Of a DNA stretch of 15,605 nucleotides, positions 1 to 7,644 are shown piece after piece. Positions within the stretch are counted from its first letter, which is position 1. Each line of letters starts with the position of its first letter. The position numbers and the translations under genes are program-made. The notes under the pieces are model-generated. The model was not told the DNA's origin. It searched no databases and was given only the letters and a program-made list of their open reading frames with translations. Origin of the DNA: Bacillota bacterium (GTDB lineage: Bacteria > Bacillota > UBA4882 > UBA8346); contig JAFABB010000041.1 of NCBI GenBank assembly GCA_023426245.1, positions 1-15,605 of the forward strand. Reading direction: 5' to 3'.

Positions 1-101
1 AGGGTTATTGCTGCGGTGCTGGTTGTTTTACCGTGGTCAACGTGACCGATTGTTCCGATATTTACGTGTGGTTTTGTGCGTTCATACTTCTGCTTTGCCA
101 T
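1..101 (-). CDS. tuf: Elongation factor Tu, N-terminal part (cut by window edge)
   Basis: EF-Tu is the GTPase that carries aminoacyl-tRNA to the ribosome. Only the first 33 codons are present. The protein begins MAKQKYERTKPHVNIGTIGH, followed by the P-loop HVDHGKTT and then STAAIT. This is the near-invariant EF-Tu N-terminus. The ATG is at 99-101, with a GGAGG ribosome binding site at 111-116. The gene lies downstream of three tRNA genes on the same strand, an arrangement known for tufB in E. coli and for tuf loci in other bacteria. The 236-bp stretch between tRNA-Thr and tuf holds no gene; it has a run of eight T (minus strand) just after tRNA-Thr but no convincing stem, and I see no clear separate promoter. 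One small oddity is Ser where the family usually has Leu directly after GKTT. Confidence 0.97.
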   Translation of the reverse strand, partial: MAKQKYERTKPHVNIGTIGHVDHGKTTSTAAIT

Positions 102-337
102 TGTATTCGTCCTCCTTCAAATCTCAAAGGTATTATTGATTCTAAGACAGCTTTTAATTCTACAATAAATTGGTTTATCCTTCTTTCGCATATAAACCAC
201 CCAGCATTTTATGACGAGATTTTTTTAATGGAAGGCTTAAACGAAGGACAATTTTTGAAGTAAGATCGTGTTTGTTTGAATAAACGTAGTCATATCATTT
301 TTTATGTAAATAAAAAAAACCACTCGGGAGAAATAAA

Positions 338-413
338 TGGAGCCCACAATCAGAATTGAACTGATGACCTCATCCTTACCATGGATGCGCTCTACCGACT
401 GAGCTATGTGGGC
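338..413 (-). tRNA. tRNA-Thr (GGT anticodon)
   Basis: On the minus strand the acceptor arms GCCCACA and TGTGGGC pair, with discriminator T and an encoded CCA end (338-340). The D arm contains AGCTCAGTCGGTAGAGC. The anticodon stem CATCC/GGATG encloses loop ATGGTAA, giving anticodon GGT (Thr). The T arm contains GTTCAATTC. It is 76 nt with CCA. It is the last tRNA before tuf. Confidence 0.97.
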
Positions 414-461
414 ATTTATTTTATCATTAACCCTAAAGGTTTAACTTTACTATTTTAATAT

Positions 462-537
462 TGGTTGCGGGGGAAGGATTCGAACCTCCGGCCTCCGGGT
501 TATGAGCCCGACGAGCTACCAACTGCTCCACCCCGCG
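462..537 (-). tRNA. Initiator tRNA-fMet (CAT anticodon)
   Basis: The minus strand reads CGCGGGG at the 5' end and CCCCGCA plus discriminator A and CCA at the 3' end. Position 1 (C) therefore does not pair with position 72 (A). This C1-A72 mismatch and the three consecutive G-C pairs (GGG/CCC) closing the anticodon loop CTCATAA are the hallmarks of the initiator rather than elongator tRNA-Met. The T arm has GGTTCGAATCC. Length is 76 nt with the encoded CCA. It lies between tRNA-Tyr and tRNA-Thr. Confidence 0.96.
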
Positions 538-638
538 ATTTACTAAATTACCGACCTACAGAAAGCTTACTCAGTATACAATTCAATCTGCCATATGTCA
601 ATCAAAATTTTTAGCTTTAACTCTTTGATACAAAATAA

Positions 639-724
<86 letters not shown>

Positions 725-743
725 ACGTACCGGCGCAAGGACT

Positions 744-773
744 ATTATAATACAAACGGCTACCCAGTGTCAA
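744..773 (-). promoter_or_regulatory. Strong housekeeping promoter of the tRNA-tuf block
   Basis: On the minus strand TTGACA (768-773) is followed after 18 nt by TATAAT (744-749). Both hexamers match the sigma-70/sigma-A consensus in every base. The expected start is near 737, shortly before tRNA-Tyr at 724, so it should drive tRNA-Tyr, tRNA-fMet, tRNA-Thr and perhaps tuf. Confidence 0.93.
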
Positions 774-1347
774 CGATTATTTATAACCATTTAATTCCAA
801 TTCAGCATTTTTGCTAAATGCATTTCCAAAGCTAAATCCCTAAAATTATCGTAGACTATCAAAATAGCTATCCATTTTTCGAAAAAATTAATCTTCGATG
901 ACACATTTTAGCCGTCCATGCAACGAAATTAAATTCAATCCAATAACACTATAAAAGACGTTGCAACCGTTCATAAAGAATTATACTCCCTATTCCGGTT
1001 TTGTGCATTCGAAATTTTTAACAAAATTAGTGGCTGTACCCAATAACAATATGTTCAACAACCCCAATTCATGCCTCTTAAAATCATTATTCCCCTTACG
1101 ATTCACAAAATGATTCACTTGTTTCTATTCATCGATCAACATGGATAAGTTGGAGGGAACTTCTTGTTGCTTGAACCCACGGACCTTGCTTGAAAAAAAG
1201 CGCTAAAATCAAATTTTTTGGATGCCATCCATACAATTACCCAAAGGGCTAAAAAGGAGAGATGTCATAACGAATGCGGACTTCCTTCTCCTTTCCAACT
1301 CATTCATTAATTTACGCAGAATCAATTTAAAGTCATTGATTACCCTT
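774..1347. other. Intergenic stretch without a recognisable gene
   Basis: AT-rich DNA between the tRNA promoter and the end of the sulfatase gene. All six frames have frequent stops. A minus-strand frame around 1020-1200 stays open for about 50 codons but starts and ends in stops and resembles nothing I recognise; it may be a decayed gene. The only structured item is a weak terminator-like hairpin near 1251-1294. Confidence 0.6.
1251..1294 (-). terminator. Possible terminator downstream of the sulfatase gene
   Basis: On the minus strand AAAGGAGA (1287-1294) can pair with TCTCCTTT (1253-1260), and the right arm runs into TTTTT (1251-1255). The loop of about 26 nt is long and the stem is only 8 bp, so this is a weak candidate. 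Its position, 54 to 97 bp past the stop codon of the last gene of the transport operon, is suitable. Confidence 0.3.
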
Positions 1348-2745
1348 TTAAGCCGGTTTGATTTTGGGAACTCCCTCGCCGGCCATTCGTATTCGGTTTA
1401 TCAGTCTCTCTCTCAAGTCTGATCTTATATTTTCATAAGCCGGATCGGCGACAAGGTTATTTTTTTCATTCGGGTCATTCTTGAGATCATATAAATATTG
1501 TTCCACATACGTATCGCTGCCTGAATCCATCCAGCCGCTTTTGTCCGGAGCATAAACCGAATAGCACCAATCTTTAGTCCGTATAGCCCGTCCGACCTGG
1601 GATTCACTAATCTGAATGAATACATCATCTTGCCATTTTGATACTCTACCCTCAACTAATTTTTTTAACGATGAACCCTGATAGGAGTCAGGAATGATTA
1701 TCCCGCCCATATCGAGAAATGTTGCCGGGATATCGATCAGACTCACCATTTGGTCAAATTCTCTCCCGCCACCAAACCCGGGGCCGGATATCACCAGAGG
1801 AGTATGAGTGCAACCGGCATGACAAGACCGTTTATAATCATCATAATTATCTCCTCCCAAACCCCGGTTTCTGGTTCGAAAATGCGAACCATGGTCGCTG
1901 GTGAAGATAATGATTGTATCCTCTCCGATTCCCAATTGACTGATCTTTGCTCTAATCCGTCCCAGATTGTTATCAAGATTATTGATGCAACCTAAGTAGT
2001 CGGGATAATTCTCCGGCCAATCTCCTTGCTCGCCGGCAAGATCCGCAGGGGGAATGAAATTTTTAAACCGCTCCTTGGATCCGTGGGGGCCTTCATAACA
2101 ATGATGGTCATTTTGATGATGCGGTTCTATGTAAGACAAGAACAAAAAGAACGGTTGAGCTTCCTTCCCCCAACGCTCCAATAATTCAAGAGCCCAATCG
2201 GTCTGAGCGTCAGCCCGGAAACGGCCGGGAGGAAATTCCTTTACTTGGTTGTTTCTATCAAACATATGACCGTCATAGGAATGAGAAGTAAATTCCAACA
2301 CGTCCGAGGCGATCCATTCATCTTTCCATCCTCCGCGATGGGTGGTAGGAACCGGCTTTTCCCGGAAATCACAAGCAGTTATATTTGGGGGGTTGTCGTT
2401 TCCGGAAAGATGGGAATAATTCGATGCAAGATGCCACTTGCCGATATACCCTACCTTATAACCCTGCTCTGAAAAATAATTGGCAATGGTCTTTTCATGG
2501 AGCGGTAATCCGATATCATTCCGGAAACATCCGGTCTCGGTGGCATATTTCCCCGTTTGAAGGCATGCCCTTGCCGGTCCGCATACCGGTTGACAGGTAA
2601 ATGAATTCGTAAAGAGGACACCTTCCCGGGCCATTTGATCAATGTTGGGAGTCACTGCCAGAGGTTGCCCGTAACATCCGCAGGTATCCCAACGCTGCTG
2701 ATCGGTAAAGAAAAAGATAATATTCGGTTGCTTGTGATTAACCAT
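1348..2745 (-). CDS. Type I sulfatase, cytoplasmic
   Basis: A 465-residue member of the formylglycine-dependent sulfatase family (alkaline phosphatase superfamily), which hydrolyses sulfate esters. The activation motif C-x-P-x-R is seen as CGPAR at residues 55-59, continuing to TGK at 64-66, so Cys55 is the residue expected to become formylglycine. Other expected active-site elements are TDQQ at 14-17 (metal Asp15), GKWH at 102-105, HH at 209-210 and SDHG at 283-286. There is no signal peptide or lipobox, so the enzyme should act in the cytoplasm, presumably on a sugar brought in by the importer encoded directly upstream (25 bp gap). The ATG has an AAGGAGGAT ribosome binding site at good spacing. 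A maturase (anSME or FGE) is required and is not in this window. The substrate cannot be read from the sequence; the operon suggests a sulfated mono- or oligosaccharide. Confidence 0.93.
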   Translation of the reverse strand: MVNHKQPNIIFFFTDQQRWDTCGCYGQPLAVTPNIDQMAREGVLFTNSFTCQPVCGPARACLQTGKYATETGCFRNDIGLPLHEKTIANYFSEQGYKVGYIGKWHLASNYSHLSGNDNPPNITACDFREKPVPTTHRGGWKDEWIASDVLEFTSHSYDGHMFDRNNQVKEFPPGRFRADAQTDWALELLERWGKEAQPFFLFLSYIEPHHQNDHHCYEGPHGSKERFKNFIPPADLAGEQGDWPENYPDYLGCINNLDNNLGRIRAKISQLGIGEDTIIIFTSDHGSHFRTRNRGLGGDNYDDYKRSCHAGCTHTPLVISGPGFGGGREFDQMVSLIDIPATFLDMGGIIIPDSYQGSSLKKLVEGRVSKWQDDVFIQISESQVGRAIRTKDWCYSVYAPDKSGWMDSGSDTYVEQYLYDLKNDPNEKNNLVADPAYENIRSDLRERLINRIRMAGEGVPKIKPA

Positions 2746-2770
2746 GCTTCATCCTCCTTAGCACGCACCA

Positions 2771-3598
2771 TTATTCTTTTACAGCGCCCATCACTAGTCC
2801 GGCAATCATCTGCTTCTGCAACATCACGAAGAGAATTAAAATTGGAATGGATGCCGTAACGGATGCCGCCATGACTTTTGACCATTCATAACTATACTCT
2901 CCCAAATACGCCAAGGCGATTCCCGGAGCCAGCGTCCTTAAATCCATCCGGTTGACCAGCGTCAACCCCCACAAGAAATCTTCCCAGGAAACTAAAAAAG
3001 CATAAATGGCTACTGCCAAAATCCCCGGTTTGATTAAGGGTAAGATAATTTGATATAAGGTCCGGAATCGCCCGCAACCATCGATCACCGCGGCTTCTTC
3101 CAAGGTTCTGGGAATTGTGTCAAAAAAACCTTTGAGTACCCAAACGCACAGCGGCAAAGCGTTGGTGGTGCACGCCAGGATTAATGCCGTATAAGTATTG
3201 AGCAAATTCAATTGCCGATACATCGTGTACAGCGCGATCATCAAAGCCATTGCCGGAAACATTTGCGTGGACAGAAAAACCATTTGTAAAAAGTTACTGC
3301 CCCGGAATTTGAACCGGGAAAAAGAATAACTGGCTAAGGACGCCAATATCAACGAAAGCAGCGTTGCGGCGGAAGCAACAATCGCTGTGTTTTTATAAAA
3401 CACCAGAAACATATTGTCGGAAAATATCTCCCGGAAACTTTCCAAAGTAATTTTAAGAATATTCCATTCCGGTGGAACCTTTAATAATACAGCATTCGTT
3501 TTCAGGGAAGTACTCACCATCCAATATACTGGAAACAAAAAAACGATAATCAAAATCACAAAACAAAATACGGCCAAACACCGTTTGATGTTCTTCAC
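2771..3598 (-). CDS. Sugar ABC transporter permease, MalG type
   Basis: One of the two inner-membrane subunits of a CUT1-type carbohydrate ABC importer. The 275-residue protein has an N-terminal membrane segment (about 9-29) ending in the FPVYWMVSTSLK block typical of MalG-like subunits, several further hydrophobic segments, and the cytoplasmic EAA loop at about 167-191 (EEAAVIDG... LPLIKPG) that docks on the ATPase. The start codon is GTG at 3596-3598; the ribosome binding site in front is weak (GGGGTG), and the upstream permease stop lies only 17 bp away, so translational coupling is likely. It is followed after 25 bp by the sulfatase. Family assignment is firm; the transported sugar is not known. 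Confidence 0.94.
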   Translation of the reverse strand: MKNIKRCLAVFCFVILIIVFLFPVYWMVSTSLKTNAVLLKVPPEWNILKITLESFREIFSDNMFLVFYKNTAIVASAATLLSLILASLASYSFSRFKFRGSNFLQMVFLSTQMFPAMALMIALYTMYRQLNLLNTYTALILACTTNALPLCVWVLKGFFDTIPRTLEEAAVIDGCGRFRTLYQIILPLIKPGILAVAIYAFLVSWEDFLWGLTLVNRMDLRTLAPGIALAYLGEYSYEWSKVMAASVTASIPILILFVMLQKQMIAGLVMGAVKE

Positions 3599-3615
3599 CT
3601 TGCTTCACCCCGGTC

Positions 3616-4518
3616 CTAATTATGATATGCTTCTTTTCTGGTGAGAATGGCGTTATAGACAACTGAAAACATCACTAAAAACAACAGCCAAAATACGCCG
3701 ATCGCCGCGCCCTTGCCGAGATTAAACTTCATAAAAGCCGTCTCATAAGTATAAATCGTTAAAGTGGTTGTAGCTCTAACAGGCCCGCCGCCGGTCATAA
3801 TAAAAAACAATACAAACATCTGAAAATTGGTGATAATCGAAGTTAGGGTAACGGTTTTTAAAACACTCATGATGCACGGCAAGGTCACATTGAAAAACTT
3901 AGGGATCGTGCCGGCCCCATCGATTACCGCCGCTTCTTCCAAATCTTTGGGCACGGTTTGCAATGCCGCTAAAATCATCACCATCATCAGCGGCGTTTGT
4001 TTCCAAACTGCCGCGGCAATGACTGCCGGCATAGCCGTATTCATTTCACCAATCCAGTTGATATTCTGATGAATCACATGAAACTGATTCAAAAGATAAT
4101 TTAAAATTCCATACTGTGGTTGGTAAATCCATAACCAAATAACCCCTACAACTAAAGTTGGAAATGTCCAGGGCAAAAAGAAAAGTCCCCTTAAAAAATT
4201 CCTGCCTTTAATGTTTCTATTTAACAGCAAAGCGATGGCAAACCCCAAGATCAAATTGAGCAAAACCGTTACCATCACATAGTAAAAAGTCCGCAAAAAA
4301 GTTTGCCCGAATTCAATATCTTTCAACAGGGAGCGATAGTTAAAAAAATTATTCCATTCGATCTGGTTGATGCTTAATAAGCTGTAATTATAAAAACTCA
4401 TCCGGATGACTTCGGTAAGGGGAATGATAATCGTAATCAGCAGCATAATTGCAGCAGGAACGATTAACAAAAACGCAAATGCTTTATCGCGAAAATCTTT
4501 GTTCCTAAACCATTCCAT
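3616..4518 (-). CDS. Sugar ABC transporter permease, MalF/UgpA type
   Basis: The partner membrane subunit of the importer, 300 residues. It starts with a short cytoplasmic tail and a membrane segment at about 14-36, followed by further hydrophobic segments around 80-100, 112-132, 165-186, 222-242 and 268-290. The EAA loop is at about 192-214 (EEAAVIDGAG ... LP). FFLPWTFP at 113-120 and the TGGGP block before the last segments are common in this subfamily. The ATG has AGGTGAT a few bases upstream. A 138-bp gap with a stem-loop separates it from the binding-protein gene, while it is nearly contiguous with the second permease. No ATP-binding subunit follows. Confidence 0.94.
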   Translation of the reverse strand: MEWFRNKDFRDKAFAFLLIVPAAIMLLITIIIPLTEVIRMSFYNYSLLSINQIEWNNFFNYRSLLKDIEFGQTFLRTFYYVMVTVLLNLILGFAIALLLNRNIKGRNFLRGLFFLPWTFPTLVVGVIWLWIYQPQYGILNYLLNQFHVIHQNINWIGEMNTAMPAVIAAAVWKQTPLMMVMILAALQTVPKDLEEAAVIDGAGTIPKFFNVTLPCIMSVLKTVTLTSIITNFQMFVLFFIMTGGGPVRATTTLTIYTYETAFMKFNLGKGAAIGVFWLLFLVMFSVVYNAILTRKEAYHN

Positions 4519-4608
4519 GATATCACCTGCTTTAACAATGTTGGGATTCGTTGAATTTTTTAAGGAAAATTTTTTAAATAATGTATCTTTTATTCAAACA
4601 ACGATTAT

Positions 4609-4644
4609 GAATGAAGCTGGTGATGGGTCTCGCCAGCTTCATTC
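4609..4644 (-). promoter_or_regulatory. Intercistronic stem-loop after the binding-protein gene
   Basis: A perfect 12-bp inverted repeat: GAATGAAGCTGG (4609-4620) and CCAGCTTCATTC (4633-4644) around a 12-nt loop. It starts 11 bp past the stop codon of the binding-protein gene and precedes the permeases. No T-run follows on the minus strand, so it is more likely an mRNA-protecting or partial-attenuation structure than a full terminator. Such hairpins commonly let the binding protein be made in excess over the membrane subunits. Confidence 0.75.
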
Positions 4645-4655
4645 ATTCGATGAAT

Positions 4656-5942
4656 TTACTTCTGTTGATACAAGTCTTTAATCGTGGTCTGAGTTTCTTT
4701 CACGACCTTATTGATATCTTCGTTGGTGATCAAAATCCGTTCCATGGCTTTGGTCACTTCCAACATGGCGTTGTCAAAGAAAGGACTGGTTGCCGGAAGC
4801 GGACGGGCAGTCTCGGATTGTTTGTTGAAGACCCGCATATAGTTGTCCTCATTCATCTCCGGCAGGCTGGCGATGGATTTTCTTGCGGAGAGTATCGCCT
4901 GATCTTTATGATAGATAATCATATTTTCTTTACTCATTAAGAATTCAACGAGGGCCGCCGCTGCTTTTTTCTGTTTCGAAGTCTTGGCAATGGCCAGTTC
5001 ATGTTCGGTATAAACCGTTTCACTCTTACCGGTTTTACCGGTAGGAATGATCCCTACGCCCATGATGTTGTCAAATTCTTGACCTTTACCGCTGAGTGTT
5101 CGAAAAGTATTCCGGCCAAAATCACCGTCGAATATCATACCGACTTTGCCGGAAGCAAACAAACCACGAACGTCTTTAATCTCCATACCGGAGGGCATAA
5201 CTCCACTGTCAACCATATCTTTAAAAAACTTCAAGGCATCTTTAGTCCCTTGATTATCAAAGACCACTTTGCCTTTCCTATCGATAAACTGACCGCCATA
5301 AGTATAGATAACACCCATTGCCACTGAACCCGAATGGGAAACCTTGGCGTTAGGCAGAGCAATCCCGTAAATCTGGTTGCCGTCTTTGTCTTTTTTCAAA
5401 GCGGCCACTTTTTTGGCGGCATTCATCATTTCGTCCCATGTTTTAGGGGCTTTTTCCGGGTCTAAACCGGCTTGCTTAAATAATTCTTTGTTATAAAACA
5501 TGGCAATCGGGTGCGGTGCCCAGGAAAGGGCCATTATTTTGCCTTGAAAAGTTGTTCCCTCAAGATTGTTCGGGAAGATGTCATTCAAAACTTTACTGGA
5601 AATCAATCCTTTCAGAGGGGTCAAAATTCCGGAACCGTCAAAACTGACCATCATTTGCGAGTTTCCCATGATCACATCGGGAGCATTTCCGGAAGTCGAC
5701 ATGACCAGAACCTGATCTTTATATTGGTTAAAGGGGAGCCCAATCGTTTCCACTTTAATACCGGGATTTTTCCTTTCAAACTCCGCTATCATTTTTTTGA
5801 AAATTCCAGCCGTGGAAACCTCAACCTGAAGCCAATTGCTCATTTTGATCGTTACTTGCTTCGGGGCCGCCAAAGCGGTAAAATTTAACGCCGTCACAAT
5901 TGTAATCAGAACTAAAAAAAGAATCAAACCTTTCTTTACCAT
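4656..5942 (-). CDS. Extracellular sugar-binding protein of the ABC importer
   Basis: A 428-residue family 1 solute-binding protein that would capture the sugar outside the cytoplasmic membrane and deliver it to the two permeases. Residues 1-25 form a Sec signal peptide: MVKK, a hydrophobic core, and ALA|A as a cleavage site at 23-26. No cysteine is present near the cleavage site, so it is not a lipoprotein, unlike most binding proteins of monoderm Firmicutes. The mature part has the usual layout: a KMSNW start strand, an FERKNPGIKVE segment at about 54-64, APDVIMG at about 86-92, and ALSWAPHPIAMFYNKELF near 138-155. The ATG has GGGAGGG eight bases upstream. Its own promoter lies at 5979-6007. 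It is first in the transport operon, downstream of the kinase/regulator pair. Confidence 0.94.
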   Translation of the reverse strand: MVKKGLILFLVLITIVTALNFTALAAPKQVTIKMSNWLQVEVSTAGIFKKMIAEFERKNPGIKVETIGLPFNQYKDQVLVMSTSGNAPDVIMGNSQMMVSFDGSGILTPLKGLISSKVLNDIFPNNLEGTTFQGKIMALSWAPHPIAMFYNKELFKQAGLDPEKAPKTWDEMMNAAKKVAALKKDKDGNQIYGIALPNAKVSHSGSVAMGVIYTYGGQFIDRKGKVVFDNQGTKDALKFFKDMVDSGVMPSGMEIKDVRGLFASGKVGMIFDGDFGRNTFRTLSGKGQEFDNIMGVGIIPTGKTGKSETVYTEHELAIAKTSKQKKAAAALVEFLMSKENMIIYHKDQAILSARKSIASLPEMNEDNYMRVFNKQSETARPLPATSPFFDNAMLEVTKAMERILITNEDINKVVKETQTTIKDLYQQK

Positions 5943-5978
5943 TCCATAAACCCTCCCTTAATTTTCTCTTACATTTTC

Positions 5979-6007
5979 ATTATAATTTGGTGTAACCCAA
6001 ATCGAAA
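5979..6007 (-). promoter_or_regulatory. Candidate promoter of the transport-sulfatase operon
   Basis: On the minus strand a perfect -10 TATAAT (5979-5984) is preceded after 17 nt by a poor -35, TTTCGA (6002-6007). A strong -10 with a weak -35 is typical of activator-dependent promoters, which fits control by the AraC-type regulator encoded directly upstream. The -35 lies inside the dyad at 5996-6028. Confidence 0.65.
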
Positions 6008-6028
6008 TTCCTCAAATTTCAGATTGGG
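5996..6028. promoter_or_regulatory. Imperfect dyad overlapping the -35 region
   Basis: CCCAAATCGAAATT (5996-6009) and the reverse complement of 6014-6028 (CCCAATCTGAAATTT) match except for one inserted base in each arm, around a 4-nt centre. It lies between the response-regulator stop and the binding-protein start and covers the -35 of the candidate promoter. It could be the operator of the regulator or an RNA hairpin; no T-run follows on the minus strand, so it is not a normal terminator. Confidence 0.55.
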
Positions 6029-6038
6029 TGCCCATTTT

Positions 6039-7640
6039 TCACCTTAACTTATTCCTGTACTCTAGCGGCGTCATTCCAACGATTTCCCTGAATATTTTGG
6101 AAAAATGTTTGGGGCTGTAGTAACCAACCATCCGGCTGACGTCATAAATTTTCAAATCGATCTGATTTAATAATTCTTTCGCTTTCTCGATCCGGACCCG
6201 GGTTACAAAATCAATAAAGTTTTCACCAATCTCCTTTTTAAACAAGGAACTGAAATAATTGGTATTCATATTGACAACTTGTGCCACCGCTTCCAAACTA
6301 AGATCCTTTTGATAATTGGCAAGAATATATTCTTTAGCTATAGCCGTCACTTTCCGGTTACCCTGGGATTGCAAATTTTGAATCATTTCAATTTGATCCG
6401 CAATAAAATCTTCAAAAGACTTTTTTAAATCGCTTAATGTGTCGGCTAAAGCTGCGGTTTTCTCAAATTCTGTTAAATTTTCGCAGGCCGAATAACCGTT
6501 CCGTTTTAAATTCCACTGAATATACTCAACGATATGGCTAATATACTTCACCACCAAATCCGGGTGGATATAACGCTCTTGGAAAGGTTCCCATAAATTT
6601 TCCGCCTTACTGACCGCCTTGGGTTGGTTAACCGCCATCAAATCGACAACCAAACCATCTACAACCTGCCTTTCTTTTTCAAACAGCAATAGATAGTCAA
6701 CGGTTTCAAAGGGGACGATATCCTCTACAAAATAGACTTTTCCTTTGCCCAGATAGAATCCGGTTTGTAAGGCCTGCAAACTCTCTCCAAATGAACGTTT
6801 CAGATTCATGAGGGTGTTTTGGAGAGGGCCCACCCCAATGGTTACACCGCTTTCGAAAATTGGGTCGGTTTTCGAATTGAATTGACAAATTTTTTCTCTC
6901 AATTGCCCCCAATCAAACTCACCGGGGAAACTGAGCAGTCCGGCCAATTTGTTTTCTCCGATATAAAAAAATTCATGATTGCCAATCGTTAGGCAAGCTT
7001 GAATTCTTTTTACCAATTCTCCCTTAGGTTCGGCAATTTCTTCACGGGTAGGTTGGAAATTTGAGAAGTCATCCAAACGAATCACCATTCCTGCAAAATC
7101 CCTCTGAAACTGCCAATGAATCTGATAAACTTTCAACAGCTTTTGCAACTGTTCCATTGACACATTATCCTGGGTAATGAAGTCCTTCAGAAACCTTTCT
7201 TTGAGCACCGGGAGAGCCTCGCTGAGTTCAGTCATTTGCAAATTTTTCTCTGCTTCTTGCCGCTCCAGATCAATTTGCCCTTTGACCTTTTGCAATAAGG
7301 CCATCAATTCGAGCCGGTTCACCGGTTTCATTAAATAATCAACCACCCCGTTTTGAATGGCGCGGTGGATAAAGTCATAATCGGTATAGGCACTTAAAAT
7401 AATAAACTTCCCCTGGATTTGCATTTTGACCAAGTTTTCGATCATATCTAAGCCTGTCATTCCAGGCATCTTGACATCCACAATGATCAGTTCCGGCTTG
7501 ATTTCCGTAGCCAGTTTAAGGCCATCCCACCCATTTTCCGCTTCCCCGGCCACCTCAAAACCGGATTCGCTTAATTCAACTATTTTTGCCAACCCTTTGC
7601 GAACAATTGCTTCATCGTCGATAATCAATAAGCGATACAT
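6039..7640 (-). CDS. Two-component response regulator, YesN/AraC type
   Basis: A 533-residue DNA-binding response regulator. The N-terminal receiver domain (about 1-120) has the acidic pair D8/D9, the phosphorylation site D55 (IIVDVKMPG), S83 and K105 (LMKPV). A central region of about 300 residues has no named motif that I can see. The last ~103 residues form an AraC/XylS helix-turn-helix pair ending in VGYYSPKHFSKIFREIVGMTPLEYR. I chose the ATG at 7638-7640, giving MYRLLIIDDE, because GAGGGG lies eight bases before it; an in-frame ATG nine codons upstream (7667) would overlap the kinase gene and add residues before the receiver fold. The gap to the kinase stop is 4 bp, and the ribosome binding site lies within the last kinase codons, so the two are translationally coupled. 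It probably activates the transport operon. Confidence 0.93.
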   Translation of the reverse strand: MYRLLIIDDEAIVRKGLAKIVELSESGFEVAGEAENGWDGLKLATEIKPELIIVDVKMPGMTGLDMIENLVKMQIQGKFIILSAYTDYDFIHRAIQNGVVDYLMKPVNRLELMALLQKVKGQIDLERQEAEKNLQMTELSEALPVLKERFLKDFITQDNVSMEQLQKLLKVYQIHWQFQRDFAGMVIRLDDFSNFQPTREEIAEPKGELVKRIQACLTIGNHEFFYIGENKLAGLLSFPGEFDWGQLREKICQFNSKTDPIFESGVTIGVGPLQNTLMNLKRSFGESLQALQTGFYLGKGKVYFVEDIVPFETVDYLLLFEKERQVVDGLVVDLMAVNQPKAVSKAENLWEPFQERYIHPDLVVKYISHIVEYIQWNLKRNGYSACENLTEFEKTAALADTLSDLKKSFEDFIADQIEMIQNLQSQGNRKVTAIAKEYILANYQKDLSLEAVAQVVNMNTNYFSSLFKKEIGENFIDFVTRVRIEKAKELLNQIDLKIYDVSRMVGYYSPKHFSKIFREIVGMTPLEYRNKLR

Positions 7641-7644
7641 CCAA

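Noticed and set aside
1020..1200. Decayed gene on the minus strand upstream of the tRNA promoter
   Set aside because: A frame is open for about 50 codons but is bounded by several stops and matches no family I know.
1222..1422. 66-codon plus-strand open frame near the end of the sulfatase gene
   Set aside because: It overlaps the sulfatase 3' end, and although GGAGA-like bases occur nearby, the sequence has no recognisable protein character.
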